DNA of 8,676 nucleotides from Acidobacteriaceae bacterium (GCA_003135495.1 PLBX01000582.1:1-8676); one strand, 5' to 3'; counted from the stretch's first letter, positions 1-6,493 are shown. The notes: generated by a model not told the origin, from the sequence alone. Numbers and translations: made by a program.

Positions 1-521
1 TTCCATTTGCCGTCCGGGAAAAACTCGGCATTTACTTTCGCCTGATCGAATCCTGACATCGGTCCGCAATCAAGGCCCACGGCGCGAGCCGCAATTATGA
101 AATAAGCCCCCTGCAAAGTACTGTTGCGGAAAGCCGTCTCTTCAATTAACGGCTTATTTCCCACGAAGTGCGCACGCATATCAGCGTGAGGAAATAACTG
201 CGGCAGCTTCTCGTAGAACTCCACGTCATAGGCGATAATCGCGGTCACTGGAGCCGTCTTCGTTTTCTCCACGTTCAGCGGCGCAAGCGCAGGGATAAGA
301 CGAGCCTTAGCCGCCTCGTTCTGCAAAAACACAAAGCGCGCGGGACTTGAATTCGCGCTGGTTGGTCCCATGCGCGCCAGGTCATAGGCCTCTTTCAATT
401 TCTCTATCGGGACTGGCCTCTTGAGCCACGCGTTGTGAGTGCGGGCTTGCCGGAAAATCTGGTCCAGAGCGTCGTCGGAAATCTTCTTTGGCTCAGTTGC
501 GGTCTCTGCCGTTTGCGTCAT
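1..521 (-). CDS. RutE/HadB-family FMN nitroreductase (malonic semialdehyde reductase-like), C-terminus cut by window edge
   Basis: Reading the minus strand from the ATG at 521-519 gives 173 uninterrupted codons that run off the left edge. The protein begins MTQTAETATEPKK. It carries the RutE/HadB signature in order: RTHNAW near residue 24, GPTSANSSPAR near 51, APVTAII near 88, EFYEKLPQLFPHAD near 100, EETAFRN near 126 and GLDCGPMSGFD near 149. In this family these segments bind FMN and shape the active site. Known members reduce 3-oxopropanoate (RutE, pyrimidine catabolism) or related small aldehydes and nitro compounds with NAD(P)H. About 25 residues should be missing compared with the ~196-residue E. 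coli protein. A purine-rich GGAAGG lies about 11 bases upstream of the ATG. No other rut gene is visible, so the real substrate is unknown and no symbol is given. The family call is firm; the reaction is inferred. Confidence 0.9.
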   Translation of the reverse strand, partial: MTQTAETATEPKKISDDALDQIFRQARTHNAWLKRPVPIEKLKEAYDLARMGPTSANSSPARFVFLQNEAAKARLIPALAPLNVEKTKTAPVTAIIAYDVEFYEKLPQLFPHADMRAHFVGNKPLIEETAFRNSTLQGAYFIIAARAVGLDCGPMSGFDQAKVNAEFFPDGKW

Positions 522-561
522 GGTTTCGTGAACCTTCCATTCAGAACTACTGAATAGATGA

Positions 562-581
562 TGACGCACCCTTGTACGTCA
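562..581. promoter_or_regulatory. Imperfect inverted repeat, candidate operator of the nitroreductase gene
   Basis: On the minus strand the sequence reads TGACGTAC-AAGG-GTGCGTCA, two 8-base arms matching at 7 of 8 positions around a 4-base centre. It ends about 41 bases upstream of the nitroreductase ATG and 14 bases upstream of the lipoprotein gene's 3' end at 596. This is where an operator or promoter of the left gene would lie. A TTGTGA on the minus strand overlaps its upstream arm, but no convincing -10 box could be paired with it. No regulator gene is in the window. Operator function is an inference from position and symmetry. Confidence 0.3.
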
Positions 582-595
582 CAAAAGTTTTCTTG

Positions 596-1219
596 TCACC
601 GCAACATCCCGAACGTCGCGAGCCGAACAATCTTGGAATGTAAATGCAATCTCAGCTTCCGTGTCTCAGCATCCACCACAGCATTGCCCGTCGCCGCTCC
701 CAAAATGCGGTTGTAATCCGCAACAAATGTAGATGCGTTATAAGCAGGCACCGCATTCATCGTTCTGAAGGCGGCAGCATTGTTGCATGACGGAATCGCT
801 GCTGTGATTGCGCTCACCGTTCCCGCCACCAGATCGGCGAGCATCGCAATCTTCGTCTGAGTGGCGGTGTCGCTTACCTGTGCCACTTGCAGCACGAGCT
901 GTTGATCCGCCTGATAGGCGCTCACTGCCGCCTGCAGTTGCTGGCAGACTCCCGGCGCAGACCCGGAAGATGCTTTCGCAAAATCACCTGCCAGTGTCTT
1001 GATAAGAGTCGTGTCCGCACTGATCTTCGCCACCAGATTGCCGTTCAAGGGCTGGCCCTCGGCCACCGCCACGATCTGCAGAATATTTATCAATGCCGGC
1101 GCCGCCGCTGCCAGAATGGAATCAAGCGTCGAGACCCATGCCGTCGAACAGCCCGCGCACAACAGGGCCAAAGTTAGCGTACATGCCAGGCTCCCCTTCA
1201 TGAACAGAACTTTCCTCAT
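596..1219 (-). CDS. Predicted alanine-rich lipoprotein, last gene of lysis-like cassette (possible outer-membrane spanin)
   Basis: The 207-residue product starts with a basic n-region and hydrophobic stretch ending LLCAGCS, giving Cys24 as the likely lipidated residue. Cys at -3 is atypical for a lipobox, so Sec/SpI export is the alternative. The mature part is Ala-, Thr- and Gln-rich and mostly helical in character, with two further cysteines in VCQQL and SCNNA. The C-terminus is basic (RKLRLHLHSKIVR). The start is decided by a strong AAGGAGAA Shine-Dalgarno six bases before the ATG at 1219-1217. The gene begins 43 bases after the preceding small membrane protein and is last in the minus-strand block. 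Its place after a holin-like and a one-helix coiled protein suggests an outer-membrane partner such as an o-spanin, but it is much longer than typical o-spanins and no domain was recognised. Function is unproven. Confidence 0.75.
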   Translation of the reverse strand: MRKVLFMKGSLACTLTLALLCAGCSTAWVSTLDSILAAAAPALINILQIVAVAEGQPLNGNLVAKISADTTLIKTLAGDFAKASSGSAPGVCQQLQAAVSAYQADQQLVLQVAQVSDTATQTKIAMLADLVAGTVSAITAAIPSCNNAAAFRTMNAVPAYNASTFVADYNRILGAATGNAVVDAETRKLRLHLHSKIVRLATFGMLR

Positions 1220-1262
1220 TAACGTTCTCCTTTTTTATTTGGTTGGATTGAATGCTGCAGGG

Positions 1263-1607
1263 CTACTTTCGCGATGGTTCCCCGCTGCCAACACGCATGG
1301 CCCGGTTTCGGAGCGATTGCAAGTCGGTCTGAATGAGTATCAGTTGTCCTTGAATACCCTTGACGGTAGCCGAATTGCTGTTGCCCATGGCCTGCAGTGC
1401 CGCGATGGCCACATCGCGCAGATTTGCTTGGGCGCTATGCTCCTTCTTCCACTCCTGATCGGAAATCGATTGCTGCTCGCGCTGGCCAGCCATCCTTTGC
1501 GCCGCTCCAAATGCCAACAGGCCATGAATTAAGAAGCCCACAAACGCAATCGCGGCAGCGCCGTAAGTGTTCCAGAAAGTGGGAGTCATTTGACTTAGTA
1601 ACGTCAT
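1263..1607 (-). CDS. Small membrane protein with one TM helix and charged helical tail, inner-membrane spanin-like
   Basis: The frame is open further upstream to 1724, but the best start is the ATG at 1607-1605. It overlaps the stop of the holin-like gene as ATGA, a common arrangement for translational coupling. The resulting 114-residue protein has a short polar N-terminus, one strong membrane segment at about residues 15-36 (AAAIAFVGFLIHGLLAFG), and a hydrophilic tail rich in Gln, Glu, Lys and Arg. The tail has hydrophobic residues spaced as in a coiled coil at about 83-104 (GIQGQLILIQTDLQSLRNR). This N-anchored topology with a helical soluble domain is that of lambda Rz-type inner-membrane spanins and some phage accessory lysis proteins. 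No sequence family was recognised, so the role comes from topology and neighbours only. Confidence 0.7.
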   Translation of the reverse strand: MTLLSQMTPTFWNTYGAAAIAFVGFLIHGLLAFGAAQRMAGQREQQSISDQEWKKEHSAQANLRDVAIAALQAMGNSNSATVKGIQGQLILIQTDLQSLRNRAMRVGSGEPSRK

Positions 1608-1810
1608 AGCTGGGGCTTCTGTTGATCGTTTGCCGAAGCGCCCGCATAGGGCGAAGGCAGCCAATGAGCCAAAGCAACCGCCAGTGGGGCAATAATCGCG
1701 GCCGTGCTGGCGTGGTTGGCCCAAAAGGCGGCAACAGCCGGCGTCGCAGCGCTCGCAAGCGTGGTTAGAAGTAAAACTGCGGTAGGCAAGTATGCAGCGT
1801 ACTTAGTCAA
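1604..1810 (-). CDS. Holin-like 68-residue membrane protein with TTG start
   Basis: The product has two hydrophobic segments, about residues 6-29 (rich in Ala, Leu, Thr) and 35-51 (TAAIIAPLAVALAHWLP), separated by a short NHAS turn. A polar C-terminal tail ends NDQQKPQL. Size, two-helix layout and position directly after a peptidoglycan peptidase fit a class II-type holin. Holins are too divergent for a family match by eye, and the first segment could instead be a signal peptide. The start codon is TTG at 1810-1808, chosen because a near-perfect AAGGAGAT ribosome binding site ends eight bases upstream. The stop overlaps the next start (ATGA). The gene starts 63 bases after the peptidase stop and is in the same transcription unit by orientation and spacing. 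Confidence 0.65.
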   Translation of the reverse strand: MTKYAAYLPTAVLLLTTLASAATPAVAAFWANHASTAAIIAPLAVALAHWLPSPYAGASANDQQKPQL

Positions 1811-1816
1811 GTTAGT

Positions 1817-1824
1817 ATCTCCTT
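1817..1824 (-). promoter_or_regulatory. Strong Shine-Dalgarno that fixes the TTG start of the holin-like gene
   Basis: The minus strand reads AAGGAGAT ending eight bases before a TTG codon at 1810-1808. No ATG or GTG is suitably placed in this frame, so this site is the main reason to accept the 68-residue gene as real and to set its start. Confidence 0.7.
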
Positions 1825-1873
1825 ATAAGTGCAACCCCGGTTGGCCCGATCGGTGCTGCACGTCGAACTATGC

Positions 1874-2320
1874 TTACGCCCTGATACCCGATTCATACGG
1901 TCCCGCTGGTGAATTCTTCGTTAGCGCTTCCCGGCGAGCTACTGCGCCTTGCTGCGGAAGACCAACATGCACCCACCCGTATTCAAGAATGAGTTGGTCG
2001 TATTGAATCGTCGATGTCAAAATGGCTCGCGCCACTTCAGCCGGCGCACCAAAGTCAGGACACACCATGTCGCACGCCAGGCCGTAACAGTGCGCGCTCG
2101 TCTCGACTCCTCCCACGGCCTTATTCACCTGCGGCGAGCGGTAACCGCTGTGTATGACAATCACCTTCCCGCCCAGCAGCGTTCTAACTTCTTCCATAAC
2201 TGCTGCCAACAGCGTGAGGTTAGTAATGACGCTTGGCCCCGGATTGTTGTCCAGTCCGAGCCGAACCGCCTCTCCGGAGAAAATAAATTCCTCCAACGTG
2301 AAATGCTCTGAAATTTTCAT
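1874..2320 (-). CDS. M15A-type zinc peptidoglycan peptidase (endolysin-like)
   Basis: This 148-residue protein matches the peptidase M15 (VanY/phage endolysin) fold from end to end: SEHFTLEEF at residues 4-12, SGYRSPQVNKAVGG at 58-71, SAHCYGLACD at 76-85 and WVHVG at 116-120. The expected zinc ligands are His77, Asp84 and His118, in the SxHxxGxAxD and WVHV motifs. M15 enzymes cut peptide cross-bridges or stems in the cell wall (D-Ala-D-Ala or L-Ala-D-Glu bonds); which bond is cut here cannot be read from the sequence. There is no signal peptide and the length is typical for single-domain phage or prophage endolysins, so a holin would be needed for access to the wall. That agrees with the holin-like gene 63 bases downstream. 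It follows the large exported protein gene by 68 bases on the same strand. All key residues are present and it appears intact. Confidence 0.9.
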   Translation of the reverse strand: MKISEHFTLEEFIFSGEAVRLGLDNNPGPSVITNLTLLAAVMEEVRTLLGGKVIVIHSGYRSPQVNKAVGGVETSAHCYGLACDMVCPDFGAPAEVARAILTSTIQYDQLILEYGWVHVGLPQQGAVARREALTKNSPAGPYESGIRA

Positions 2321-2388
2321 GGAATTTGTTTTCCGTTAGCGAAGAACCTTGCGATCAGCGTGTTCCCAGCAATACTTCCGAAATAATT

Positions 2389-4932
2389 TCAATGCGCGGA
2401 AAGTAGCCCATACACAAACAAATCCGTTCGCGGACACGCCGCATTGGCGAGAGGCGTACTCCCACAACTCTTCCAGTTCGCCGTGCCTGCATCTGACGAG
2501 TTGCTGAAGAACGAACAGCCGCTGATATTGCCCGTGAAGGTTGTCGAGGTCGTCGACGTTACAAAAATGCTTTGAGAGTTCAGGCAGGATTCCGCGGTCC
2601 CGGAAATCGCCACATTCATGCCGACCGTAAATGTCGTTGGATTAGTCGCTGTAATCGTCGCGTGACCAGAACCATCGCTTGAAGTCCCGGTGATAACGCC
2701 GGTCGTCGTATTTCCCGCCGAGATGGGGTCAAGGCAAAGCTGTGAGCCAGTTCCCGTCCAGCCATTCGTGCAGCCCAGTGTCAGGTTCCAGTCCGATGCC
2801 ACGATGACGAACTTGCCCAGGGGATCAACATTAGGCGTGGTGTTTTGGATATTGAAATTAAAATTCGTGCCCGTGTTGTACACCGATCCAAAGCGATAGA
2901 CGCACGCAACCGGAGTACCACCGCTAAGGCAGTGCGCGCCGCTGGGATTCTCCACCGCGTTTTCCGTGGCAATTAATTCGTTTATGCCGAAGTTTGCAAA
3001 GTATGCGGGGCATGGCCCGTTCACTGTTCCCTGTGTCCCGGTCGGCGCGCTGCCCGGCGTCCCCTTTACATCGCAGACTTGTTGCGGATAATCGAATACC
3101 GGTTGGTAATCGAGCGTTCCATTATTGTTGTAACTACTATGTCGATCCCAATTGCCTGCGACTGGAGATGCAATCAGATTTGTGCCCGGTATCGTTGGAT
3201 TGTGCCACGTATGAACCGCGTCCTGCGGAGATGTAATGCCAGCCAGATAGCCGCCGGTCGTATGGCCTTGGCACGCGAGCGCAAGGCAAATCCTGATGTT
3301 TGTCGTCTTAACTTCCCACTCGATATCCTGGTCGGTGCAAGGGTCTCCGCTACAGGACCCGGGATTGGTCGAAGCCTCTCCAACTGCTGCTGCCACTTTT
3401 CCATAAATAGGATTCGGCGTGCTTTTCCCGTCGTGTAAGAAGAATCGATCCGGCAGCGACGCGCCGCCGCTCGTGCCGATAGGCTGATTTCCATCAGCAG
3501 CGCAGCCGCTGGTGCAGGTTCCATCCGTGGGCGTGGATTTATTCGGCCAAATCGAAGCGCTCGAATCTCCCCAGTTGCCCGTAATCAGTCCATTGCAAAC
3601 GTCGTAAAAACGCCATCCCGCAACCCCGCCCGGTCCCGCGCCCAGAGTTACGTTAACGGCGTAGATCGGCCCATAATGCCCCGCGAAATTCAGCGGGTCC
3701 GCTCCCGATGGCGTCGGGCATGTTGCCGATGGATAACTCGCGGTTGCTGAATTCACTCCTCCCGTTCCTGTGACCGTGCTCAGATACTGAAAAGCCGTGG
3801 CCGTGGGATTCGTGCACCCGCTTCCCGATCCGCAGACTGTCCAGTTCCCGTTGTAGGCCGGCGTCGTCGTCACCCCGGCAATGACAAACGGGGAGCCGAC
3901 CGTTGGATTCCAGCCCGTCATTGAATTGTTGGTGACGGAAACCTTGGTGCCATCACCGCTGATAGCGGTAATGGTTGGCCCGGTCCCAAAAATGGGCTTG
4001 TTCTGCCCGTTGTCTCCAAAGACAGTCGTGATCGACGTTCCCGTAAGATCACCTGCAAGCGTCCCGGAATAATTAGCGACAAAATCCGACGGCAGCGGAT
4101 CACAGCCGCCGCAGCCCGGAGGCGCGGAGAAGTTGATTACGGGCGTGCGGCTGAAAACCCAGTTCGCGGCATTGCTAAAAGTGGGCGCAACGTTCGTCGC
4201 GCTCGATCCCCCGGGAACGCAATATCCGGTCCCCGCCGGAACCGTGCAAGCGCTGATGATCAACTGGTTTATTGTCGTCGTCGAAGGCACCACCTCCCAA
4301 ATTAGATTCGGATTGCTAAGGTCCATAATCCAGTTTGAAAGGCTATTAAACGTGGTGCAGTTCGAGGCGCAAGTGGAATTACCATTTCCGCCAATTGAAG
4401 AGGATCGTGAGGCCATGGTTACGGGATTGAACGCGAATAAGCAACTCGTTCCGCCAAATCCCTGCACCGTAACCTTGCTGTCGTCAGCGGCCCAAATATT
4501 AAAGTTACCGGAGGAATTATTGGTGAAGCCCGTCAACCCACCGCAGGGCCCCGAAGCGCTATAAAAAGCATAGTCGGTTAAGCGAACAACTTGAGTATTA
4601 AATCCGGTCAACGTGACAATGTTTCCCGCGCCCGTCAACCCGCCGACGCTCGGCGCTAATCCGCCATTCGCCGCCGGACACGCTGGAGTGGTGTTGATCG
4701 GCGTATACGTTCCATTCGACCACGCATTGCAGCCGAGATAGGGAAGCGCGAGGCCACTGCATCCGCTCTCCAACCCTGTCTCGCAGGTGTCGGTTCTCGC
4801 GCTATACGTGAATGGACCGCCGGTCGCGCTGCTCTGCCACGTCGCTCCCCCTTGATATTTCGTGAGACCGGAGTACGACGCTTGCCCAAATGCAGGCAGA
4901 CAAAAGACCGCAATTGCTAAAAGGTTCTTCAT
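2389..4932 (-). CDS. Large Sec-exported cysteine-rich protein, probable beta-propeller with two inserted beta-modules
   Basis: The frame is open to an ATG at 4980, but the ATG at 4932-4930 gives a normal signal peptide (MKNLLAIAVFCLPAFGQA, cleavage near GQA), so an 847-residue product is preferred. The mature protein is rich in Gly, Ser, Thr and Asn and contains about 32 cysteines, as in disulfide-stabilised extracellular proteins. Scattered blade-like segments (IWAADDSKVTV, NLIWEVVPSTTTINQL, HYGPIYAVNV, DRFFLHDG, DIEWEV, GKFVIVASDWNLTLG, RTDLFVYGLL) suggest a WD40/TolB-like propeller. Two modules of about 80 residues resembling each other (3987-3736 and 2709-2476) interrupt that pattern. The same-strand peptidase gene starts 68 bases downstream. 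Substrate and enzyme activity are unknown, and a phage or adhesin structural protein is possible. No catalytic motif was recognised. The coding frame and export are firm; the fold is inferred. Confidence 0.8.
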   Translation of the reverse strand: MKNLLAIAVFCLPAFGQASYSGLTKYQGGATWQSSATGGPFTYSARTDTCETGLESGCSGLALPYLGCNAWSNGTYTPINTTPACPAANGGLAPSVGGLTGAGNIVTLTGFNTQVVRLTDYAFYSASGPCGGLTGFTNNSSGNFNIWAADDSKVTVQGFGGTSCLFAFNPVTMASRSSSIGGNGNSTCASNCTTFNSLSNWIMDLSNPNLIWEVVPSTTTINQLIISACTVPAGTGYCVPGGSSATNVAPTFSNAANWVFSRTPVINFSAPPGCGGCDPLPSDFVANYSGTLAGDLTGTSITTVFGDNGQNKPIFGTGPTITAISGDGTKVSVTNNSMTGWNPTVGSPFVIAGVTTTPAYNGNWTVCGSGSGCTNPTATAFQYLSTVTGTGGVNSATASYPSATCPTPSGADPLNFAGHYGPIYAVNVTLGAGPGGVAGWRFYDVCNGLITGNWGDSSASIWPNKSTPTDGTCTSGCAADGNQPIGTSGGASLPDRFFLHDGKSTPNPIYGKVAAAVGEASTNPGSCSGDPCTDQDIEWEVKTTNIRICLALACQGHTTGGYLAGITSPQDAVHTWHNPTIPGTNLIASPVAGNWDRHSSYNNNGTLDYQPVFDYPQQVCDVKGTPGSAPTGTQGTVNGPCPAYFANFGINELIATENAVENPSGAHCLSGGTPVACVYRFGSVYNTGTNFNFNIQNTTPNVDPLGKFVIVASDWNLTLGCTNGWTGTGSQLCLDPISAGNTTTGVITGTSSDGSGHATITATNPTTFTVGMNVAISGTAESCLNSQSIFVTSTTSTTFTGNISGCSFFSNSSDAGTANWKSCGSTPLANAACPRTDLFVYGLLSAH

Positions 4933-4942
4933 CACTTCTTTG

Positions 4943-5018
4943 CTCCGCACTTCTGTGCTCCACGGGAAATCGCAGCGCATTTAAAAGCGGACCCAAGGGT
5001 CCGCGCTTCTGCTCTCCA
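4943..5018. repeat. Pair of imperfect ~20-base direct repeats in the divergent intergenic region
   Basis: On the plus strand CTCCGCACTTCTGTGCTCCA (4943-4962) and GTCCGCGCTTCTGCTCTCCA (4999-5018) share most positions, including TCCGC, CTTCTG and the final CTC-type end. Their starts are 56 bases apart, between the exported-protein gene and E2. The second copy overlaps the right arm of the 4987-5004 hairpin. They could be binding sites or copies of an interspersed element. Function is unknown. Confidence 0.35.
4987..5004 (-). terminator. Perfect hairpin followed by a short T-run on the minus strand (terminator-like)
   Basis: The sequence GCGGACCC-AA-GGGTCCGC is an uninterrupted 8-bp GC-rich stem with a 2-base loop. 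Read on the minus strand it is followed directly by TTTTAA, the layout of a weak intrinsic terminator. It lies 55 bases upstream of the preferred start of the exported-protein gene and would stop any minus-strand transcript entering from the E2 side, or act in that gene's leader. Alternatively it is one of the palindromic interspersed elements of this genome. Confidence 0.4.
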
Positions 5019-5032
5019 AGGTGCAGCTTCGC

Positions 5033-5083
5033 TATAATGTTTGTTCGCTCTCCCACACAAATGTGTGGGTTCATTGAAAGGGA
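5033..5083 (+). promoter_or_regulatory. E2 promoter -10 box, leader hairpin and ribosome binding site
   Basis: A perfect TATAAT lies at 5033-5038, 48 bases before the E2 ATG. No good -35 hexamer is found 16-18 bases upstream. The predicted 5' leader would be about 40 bases. It contains a perfect 8-bp inverted repeat, CCCACACA-AA-TGTGTGGG at 5052-5069, followed by AAGGGA at 5078-5083 as Shine-Dalgarno just before the ATG at 5087. The inverted repeat sits between start site and ribosome site, where either a repressor operator or an RNA hairpin could control E2 expression. The -10 match is direct; control by the repeat is inferred. Confidence 0.5.
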
Positions 5084-5086
5084 ACT

Positions 5087-6394
5087 ATGCCGACTGAAGT
5101 TGTAATGCCGCAGATGGGCGAGTCAATCTTCGAAGGAACCATTACCAAGTGGTTGAAAAAAGCCGGTGACAAGGTCCAGCGCGACGAACCGCTCTTCGAG
5201 ATCTCTACCGATAAAGTTGATGCCGAGATCCCCGCGCCCGCCAGCGGTATCCTCCAGGAAATCAAGGTCCCGGAGGGCAACACGGTTCAGGTCAATACGG
5301 TCGTCGGTGTCATCGGAGACGGGAGCGCTGCTCCCAAATCTGCTCCCGAGAAGACCGCCGCACCAGCCCAGGCCATGCCCGAGCCTGCGAAACCTGAGTT
5401 TACGAAGAAAGAAGCAGCCACTTCGGCTCCAACTCCGTCTCTCGAATCCAGCCTCACTTCCGCAGACGAGGATTCCGACGTTCGCTCGTCCCCCTTAGTC
5501 CGCAAACTCGCCCGCGAACACAACGTGGATCTTGCAAAAGTGAGTGGAAGCGGCACCGGTGGCCGCGTCACCAAGCAGGACGTCCTCGATTTTGTCGAGC
5601 AACGCACGTCAGCCCCAACTGCTCCTGCGCCTTCTGCGGCCTCAACTCCATCGCCTCGCCAAGCGCCAGCGTCTCAACCGTCTGTCATCCCCGGCGACCT
5701 GGTACCCATGTCGCAAATGCGCAAAATCATCGCGCAGCGCATGATCGAATCGCGTCGCACCAGCGCTCACGTCCACTGCATGTTTGAAGTGGACATGACT
5801 CGCATCGCCAATCTGCGCAACAAGCAGAAGAGTGGATTTGAAAAGCGTCACGGCGCACGGCTTACTTTTATGCCGTTTTTTGTTCGCGCCGCCATCATCG
5901 CGCTGCAGCAATTTCCCATCGTCAACAGTTCGCTCGAAGGCGACAGTGTCCGCTACCACCAGCACGTCAATGCCGGAATCGCCGTCGCCCTCGATTGGGG
6001 ATTAATTGTTCCCGTCCTCAAAAATGCCGATGAACTGAACTTCCTCGGGTTGCAGCGCGGTATCACCGATCTCGGCGAACGCGCCCGCTCCAAAAAACTC
6101 ATGCCCACAGACATAGAGGGCTCAACCTTCACCATCACCAACCCCGGCCAGTTTGGCGCAGTGTTCGGCTTGCCCATCATCAATCAACCGAACGCGGCCA
6201 TCATGGGCGTTGGCGGCATCACCAAACAGCCCATGGTAATCACCGACAAAGATGGCTCCGATTCCATCGCTATCCGCTCCGTAGTCCATCTAACCCTGGG
6301 CTACGACCACCGCATAATCGACGGCGCCATCGCCGACCAATTCATGGCCGTCGTAAAGAAAGTTCTAGAAAATTGGAGTGAAGAAGTAGGCTAA
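5087..6394 (+). CDS. Dihydrolipoamide acyltransferase (E2) of a 2-oxo acid dehydrogenase complex, SucB-like
   Basis: This 435-residue protein has the full E2 architecture. An N-terminal lipoyl domain (residues 2-77) carries the lipoyl lysine at Lys43 in STDKVDAE. An Ala/Pro-rich linker follows (80-130), then an E3/E1-binding domain at about 133-171 (SSPLVRKLAREHNVDL, GTGGRVTKQDVL), a second Ala/Pro/Ser linker, and the catalytic acyltransferase domain from about 205 to the end. The active-site motif is DHRIIDG, with His408 and Asp412 as the catalytic pair. In the cytoplasmic complex the swinging lipoyl arm takes an acyl group from E1, the E2 domain passes it to CoA, and E3 reoxidises the lipoamide. 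The lipoyl domain and the TSAHVH segment resemble succinyl- and branched-chain-type E2s, but acyl specificity cannot be fixed here. No E1 or E3 gene is adjacent, so E2 stands alone. The gene appears intact. Confidence 0.95.
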   Translation: MPTEVVMPQMGESIFEGTITKWLKKAGDKVQRDEPLFEISTDKVDAEIPAPASGILQEIKVPEGNTVQVNTVVGVIGDGSAAPKSAPEKTAAPAQAMPEPAKPEFTKKEAATSAPTPSLESSLTSADEDSDVRSSPLVRKLAREHNVDLAKVSGSGTGGRVTKQDVLDFVEQRTSAPTAPAPSAASTPSPRQAPASQPSVIPGDLVPMSQMRKIIAQRMIESRRTSAHVHCMFEVDMTRIANLRNKQKSGFEKRHGARLTFMPFFVRAAIIALQQFPIVNSSLEGDSVRYHQHVNAGIAVALDWGLIVPVLKNADELNFLGLQRGITDLGERARSKKLMPTDIEGSTFTITNPGQFGAVFGLPIINQPNAAIMGVGGITKQPMVITDKDGSDSIAIRSVVHLTLGYDHRIIDGAIADQFMAVVKKVLENWSEEVG

Positions 6395-6437
6395 TCAAAT
6401 TTCCCGCATAAGCGATAGAACGATAACGATAAAGAAC

Positions 6438-6471
6438 GATGGAGCGACGGGCGTCCCCGCCCGTCCACATC
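6438..6471. repeat. REP-like palindrome between convergent genes
   Basis: A perfect 8-bp stem (GACGGGCG, 6446-6453, pairing with CGCCCGTC, 6458-6465) around a TCCC loop is extended by an outer GATG/CATC pairing after a small interior loop. It lies in the 99-base gap between the E2 stop and the end of the decayed minus-strand locus. Neither strand has a T-run after it, so it is not a classic intrinsic terminator. It looks like an interspersed palindromic element that could still block read-through or protect the 3' end of the E2 message. Confidence 0.5.
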
Positions 6472-6493
6472 GCCTTCCGACTTAGCCCAATAA

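Noticed and set aside
999..1532. 177-codon plus-strand open frame
   Set aside because: It lies antisense across two minus-strand genes that have strong ribosome sites and sensible membrane or lipoprotein features. Its own protein has no recognisable pattern and no ribosome site.
1608..1724. N-terminal extension of the spanin-like gene up to 1724
   Set aside because: The extension is antisense-like, Cys/Gly/Arg-rich sequence overlapping the holin-like gene. The ATG at 1607 in an ATGA overlap gives a clean membrane protein.
4133..4564. 143-codon plus-strand open frame inside the exported-protein gene
   Set aside because: It is the antisense shadow of a long, low-stop Gly/Ser/Thr-rich coding region. 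There is no ribosome site and no familiar motif.
4933..4980. Upstream ATG at 4980 as start of the exported protein
   Set aside because: It would add 16 mostly polar residues before an otherwise normal signal peptide, and its ATG abuts the terminator-like hairpin. The ATG at 4932 gives the standard n-h-c signal structure.
5287..5607. Minus-strand open frame within E2
   Set aside because: It is a shadow of the E2 linker and binding-domain region, where Ala/Pro-rich codons suppress stops on the other strand.
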